Source: Pseudisothecium myosuroides
Lineage: Eukaryota; Streptophyta; Bryopsida; Hypnales; Lembophyllaceae
NCBI GenBank assembly: GCA_951799445.1
Contig: OX637296.1
Span: 7,006,001-7,070,000 of the forward strand
Length of the DNA: 64,000 bases
Direction of reading: 5' to 3'
Part shown: piece after piece, positions 60,181-64,000 of the stretch
Layout of the letters: every line of letters begins with the position of its first letter
Position numbering within the stretch: position 1 is the first letter of the stretch
Position numbers and translations under genes: made by a program
Notes under the pieces: model-generated
What the model saw: only the letters and a program-made list of their open reading frames with translations
Database searches by the model: none
What the model was told of the DNA's origin: nothing

Positions 60181-61266
60181 CACCAACTAAAAAATAATAA
60201 TATTCCCAAGAAGCTTATGCATTTTTCTAGCTCCAAAAAAAGTTTTAAAAGATTATGATGAAAATTGAAATTGAATGAGCCTACCCGAAGTAGCATTTTG
60301 GCCCCTGTAGGGCCAATGGGACTTTAGGGATTAAAATCTTCATGATTGGTTAGGATTTACATTTAGAATTCATGGCAAAACAATTGTTGTAGAAATCACA
60401 AATATTCATTTGTCTAGCAACTTTAGAATGAATATTAATTTTGTAATTTTTCATTTTGTCAATAAATATTTGTTAATACCAAGATAAAAGAATCCAACCT
60501 GCCCCCAAAAGGTCCATGGATCCTAAAATTTGATGTGTCTTAGTTGTACTCAATTGTGACTTTCATAATTATTTTTTTTTATACAATTTAACTAGAAAAA
60601 ATTTAGTTTCATAAGTTAAGTGTCTTTTCCATTTTAAAGATTTAAAGATTTAAGTAAATTTTCATAAATTGAATGAATTAGTGCAATTGCAAGATCAATG
60701 TGTTAGAATCAAACTTTTAGAATATTGATAGTTTTTCTTGAATAGTTTTATTTTTAGATTTTTATTTTAAATTCAAAAATATAAGTTATTACTAATTTTC
60801 ATTCTAACTTTCATTTTGATTATTAAAATTTCAAAGTACCTTAATATATATTACAATTTATAAAAAATTCTTTATACATTATATTTATAAAAGTAGAATC
60901 CCAAGAGTTTGATTTCTTCACGATTTATTTTGAAAAAATCAATATTAACATCCACTGGAAAATCTTTTGAATTCAAAATACTAAAATTTGGTGATTCAAA
61001 TTATGTAGGCTAAATTTAGCTAGATAGAGATAATTTGACTTGAAAGTCATAGCTAAAGATTTATAAGTGTAGAAAATAAAATAACCTAAGATGAATTTAG
61101 GTATAGAATCCTACAAATTATTATTTTCATAATTCTTATTCAATTGATTGGATCCAGTTTAGAAGGTTATATTTTGAATTGAAAAATTGATTTTTGACTA
61201 AAATATACTAGTATTTCTAAAATCATGAAATCCTAGTAACAACCTTTAAGTCATAATTTATACACC

Positions 61267-61500
61267 ATGTATGACTCATTGATGCCGCACATGAGACGGT
61301 TGTCTGTTGATATTAAGGCCATGTTCAAAGATTTGTCACATGCTCGAGATGCTTACCATGAACATTGCGTTCAATATCCCACTAAAAATTGTTGTTTGGA
61401 TGTTTACTTAATGATGAAGTTGCATTTACAAAATTCTAATTTAATCAATTGTGAAGATCAATTCTTTTTAGATTCCAATTTCTTAGTGACAATGTGTTGA
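61267..61500 (+). CDS. Small open frame of 77 codons, unrecognised
   Basis: Reads MYDSLMPHMRRLSVDIKAMFKDLSHARDAYHEHC... to TGA. The first ~150 nt are richer in GC than the surroundings and have no match in the mirrored left arm (31600-31900). The last ~80 nt are shared with it. It may be an inserted exon fragment or a piece of an element protein. No domain recognised; low confidence that it is expressed. Confidence 0.25.
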   Translation: MYDSLMPHMRRLSVDIKAMFKDLSHARDAYHEHCVQYPTKNCCLDVYLMMKLHLQNSNLINCEDQFFLDSNFLVTMC

Positions 61501-62290
61501 ATTTCATTCTCTTCATGCTTCTATAGCCCTTGTTACAACGCTCACTCTAAAACATGACCGTATCACTTTGGTGAGCGAAGAAAACATTGGAGGTGATTCT
61601 CCAACAATCATTTTTAAGAGATGAAGTGAGAGGAATGTAGAGTCTTGAGCAAATAGATTGTTGTAGCATTTTAGTTGGGACAAATTGGATAGCATGATGC
61701 ATATGCTTAGAAAGGTAGTAACAAGGCACACCCATGGTTTCAAAGAATATGAGGATCCAAGTTGGGAGTCAAAAGTTATGGCTTCTTAAAATTGGCAGTG
61801 CCCCAGCCACGCTCCGAGGTGTGGGTCGTGGGAGTACGGGGCCCAAGAGGATCCTCTAGTCCAAATAGGACATGCCACATATCATTGGAAAGCTAATGAG
61901 ACAAGCTTTCTAGAATGCTAAGGCACTAACCTCCCAAGGGATTTGGATCTTTGGAAGGCCATAATTTCCTCAATACTTGTTGCATTTGGAGAAATGAGTA
62001 GTCAACAATAATCTACAGAAAATATAGATCACAAAAATTGGCTTGCACTCTATGTTTAGAGTTTATGCCTAAGAATTATCTCGATAGGAAGGTCAAGTGA
62101 CCTTTGGATCCTATTTTGGATCTATATGAAAATGGGAGGTCTTCTAAGATGGTTGTATATCTTGGATGTCCCGAAGATCATGAAGAAGGGGATTCTTGTT
62201 GATTACTACAGAAAATACTATGAAGAATAGTGGTTTCCTTCCTCCCTCTCAAATGGTGTTATAGTGAGGCATAATAGCTATGTGTCGTGA
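61494..62290 (+). mobile_element. LTR of a retrotransposon (right arm copy)
   Basis: Starts TGTTGAATTT near 61494-61496 and ends just before the primer binding site. Inverted mate of 30807-31613. The leader 62307-62765 runs into a TIR element; no second LTR or polyprotein is visible. Confidence 0.55.
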
Positions 62291-62293
62291 AAT

Positions 62294-62306
62294 TGGTATT
62301 GGAGCC
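62294..62306 (+). other. Primer binding site, tRNA-iMet type (right arm)
   Basis: TGGTATTGGAGCC, two mismatches from TGGTATCAGAGCC. The same site in the left arm has one. Confidence 0.55.
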
Positions 62307-62765
62307 TTATTGTCGCTTTTGCGTTACCATAGAATGCTTGTGCATTCCTTGATACCGATTGGATAGTGTCATACTTTACATTAGATTATGGTGTGAGTTT
62401 CAATTGGTGAATCCTAATTAGTAAGTCTCAAAGTGACTCCCAAAATGAGATTGGGTGGACCTAATGGAGAGTTGAATACTATTCAAAAAGGGGTTAGCCT
62501 AGTAAGGACTAAGGAATAGTGCTACCATCAAGTGCTTGGACATCAATGAAAATTCAGCCCCATATCATCAAATGACATGTTCAACGGTGTCTTGTCGAAG
62601 TTAAGTGTTAGAATTAAGTATTGGGAGTCACAGAAGATGAAAAAATCCATTAGTAAAATTGGAACCTAACATTGCAGGTGTGTGGTATGTAAAGTGTTAA
62701 AAGATTGTGATCCTTCATGTCATTCAATAGGAGTTAAGTACTACAAAAGCACTTTGGGTGAGCTT

Positions 62766-63663
62766 TTAAACCCTAAAGTTTTATTGACCCCTTGAAGGAC
62801 AAAATGGAATTTGGCGGCTCTTATGGTCTCAATATTTGTCATAATTTTTTGAAACATTTTGTAAAGATAGAAAAACATATGAGGTTTTTGGAAAAATTAA
62901 TCGGTGCCCAAGATCAAAAGTTATGGCACAATAAGTCCAAATTTTAGTTTAGCAAGTAGAAAAAATCCTTACAAAAATTTATAATAAAAATATTTTAAAT
63001 TTTATCCTCAAAGATTATACTTTTTTCTACATAAAAATCTTTTCTTTTTCCCACTTGGATTTGTTATGAGAAAGTTATGGACAATCTTATTTTTCAAGCA
63101 ATCAAAGTATTTTCTTGAAAAAATAACTTGTAGGATTCATTTATAAACTCAATCTTCACAATTTCTCAAAAAGAAAGTCTTACAAGGTTAAGATCTTTTG
63201 CTAGAGAAATCTCACCATTGAGATTAGTGTTTTCAATTTCTTCTCAGAGCTATTAATGGTTTAGTTTTTCCTTCAATCTTGAACCTTCTTCTACTTAACA
63301 AATTCTTAAAGTGTGAAAATTTAGTGAATTTAAAAACAAAAATTCTCCCATATTTTCAACTCAATTAATCAACATAAAAAATTAGAAATTCAAAATCAAT
63401 AGTGCAAACATTTTAAGTTAAGAAAATTTAAAGCTAAAAAATCTAGACAACCAAGGTGCATAAAATTTTATTTTATTTACTTTAAATGCAAATATCTTGC
63501 AATTTATAAGGTTAAAGTTTCAATAATTTCTTCCATAGATTTTTACAAGAGCCTATGGTTAGATATGAAAATGAAATAAATTTTAAAGATTTTGCTCTTT
63601 GCAATAGAAATGTTTTTTCAAGTGTTTTTTGATGGAAAAAGGCCTCGGGAATTTAGGAGTTAA
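62766..63663 (-). mobile_element. TTAA-flanked TIR element, copy 7
   Basis: Left end TTAA-ACCCTAAAG (decayed), right end CCTCGGGAATTTAGGAG-TTAA. Duplicate of 28510-29440 in the mirrored arm. No open frame. Confidence 0.7.
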
Positions 63664-64000
63664 GGCAATTAGTGTCACTAAGGGGTGTAGTAGCTCTAGA
63701 CCTAAAGTTGATTGTCATTTGTAACATAGTCAATAGCTGAGCCCTATATATCTTCAAAGTATTTTTTTATATTTTGCAATTTCAAGGAATCTAAGGTACA
63801 TTTACAATGACTTTTGGACTCATATTACTATACCCAACTATTAAGATCGGCAAAAAATAATTCTAAAAAAGATGATGCAGTTTTAAGAAAATTATTTTTT
63901 CAAAAAAATTATTTTTTATAGTAAAAAGCAAGATATTGAGTAAATATTTTTTTTCAAAGTAATTGTCAAATCTTGGGGGGGACACTCTTAGTATATTTGG
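63664..64000. other. Duplicated AT-rich DNA to the window end
   Basis: Mirrors 28230-28509 until about 63970, then diverges. No gene seen. Confidence 0.45.

Larger units (their letters stand above)
50682..60334 (+). mobile_element. TTAA-flanked TIR element, copy 6, expanded to 9.65 kb by nested DNA
   Basis: Left end TTAA-CCCCTAAAGTCCCAAGG (50682), right end GGGACTTTAGGGA-TTAA (60331-60334). The first ~435 bp, with AAAACTGCTATTTCT, and the last ~150 bp, with CCTACCCGAAG, match the ends of the 0.9-kb copies; the middle is replaced by 51120-60180. The empty site is preserved at 32564. No transposase frame. Confidence 0.75.
60335..63970. repeat. Inverted-duplication segment, right arm (mate 28230-32560)
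   Basis: Reverse complement of 28230-32560, except that it has a single TIR element where the left arm has two, and an extra stretch around 61150-61420. Homology fades near 63970. Confidence 0.65.

Overview
The window is eukaryotic and almost certainly from a land plant. It is AT-rich and holds only two kinds of recognisable host gene, both plant-type. One is an intron-containing monoacylglycerol-lipase-like alpha/beta hydrolase. The other is a set of intronless coding sequences for FPF1 (flowering-promoting factor 1)-like proteins. Introns are 0.2-1.4 kb with GT-AG borders. Low GC and small introns would suit a moss or another seed-free plant, but that is a guess. No tRNA, rRNA, CRISPR array or prokaryotic gene was seen.

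Layout. 1-4600: AT-rich intergenic DNA with the end of a TIR element (1-448), a small fold-back (about 2858-2986) and a TTAA-flanked TIR element (3152-3807). 4600-12000: the lipase gene on the + strand, seven inferred exons encoding 404 residues, with tandem repeats in three introns. 12000-14340: gene-free DNA. 14340-50300: a mosaic of inverted segmental repeats holding three intact FPF1-like genes (20575-20913 minus, 35947-36285 minus, 47943-48281 plus) and one truncated pseudogene (19733 plus). Each FPF1 unit is flanked on both sides by the same family of sequence blocks in opposite orientation, so the gene looks like cargo of a fold-back-like or segmentally amplified unit. 50682-60334: a 9.65-kb insertion bounded by TTAA and the TIRs of a normally 0.9-kb element; inside it are two interleaved pairs of large inverted repeats (A-B-A'-B'). 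60335-64000: an inverted copy of 28230-32560, with an LTR and tRNA-iMet-like primer binding site in each arm.

The main mobile-element result is a TIR family with ends TTAA-CCCCTAAAGGCCCAAGG. Eight examples are visible. Two have empty sites in paralogous copies inside this window (near 26408 and 32564), which supports TTAA target-site duplication, the hallmark of piggyBac-like and Kolobok-like transposons. No transposase or polyprotein open frame is present, so all visible elements are non-autonomous or decayed.

All block boundaries were found by reading and are approximate to tens of bases unless a motif fixes them. Splice sites are inferred from GT-AG borders, reading phase and family similarity. 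No alignment or database search was run.
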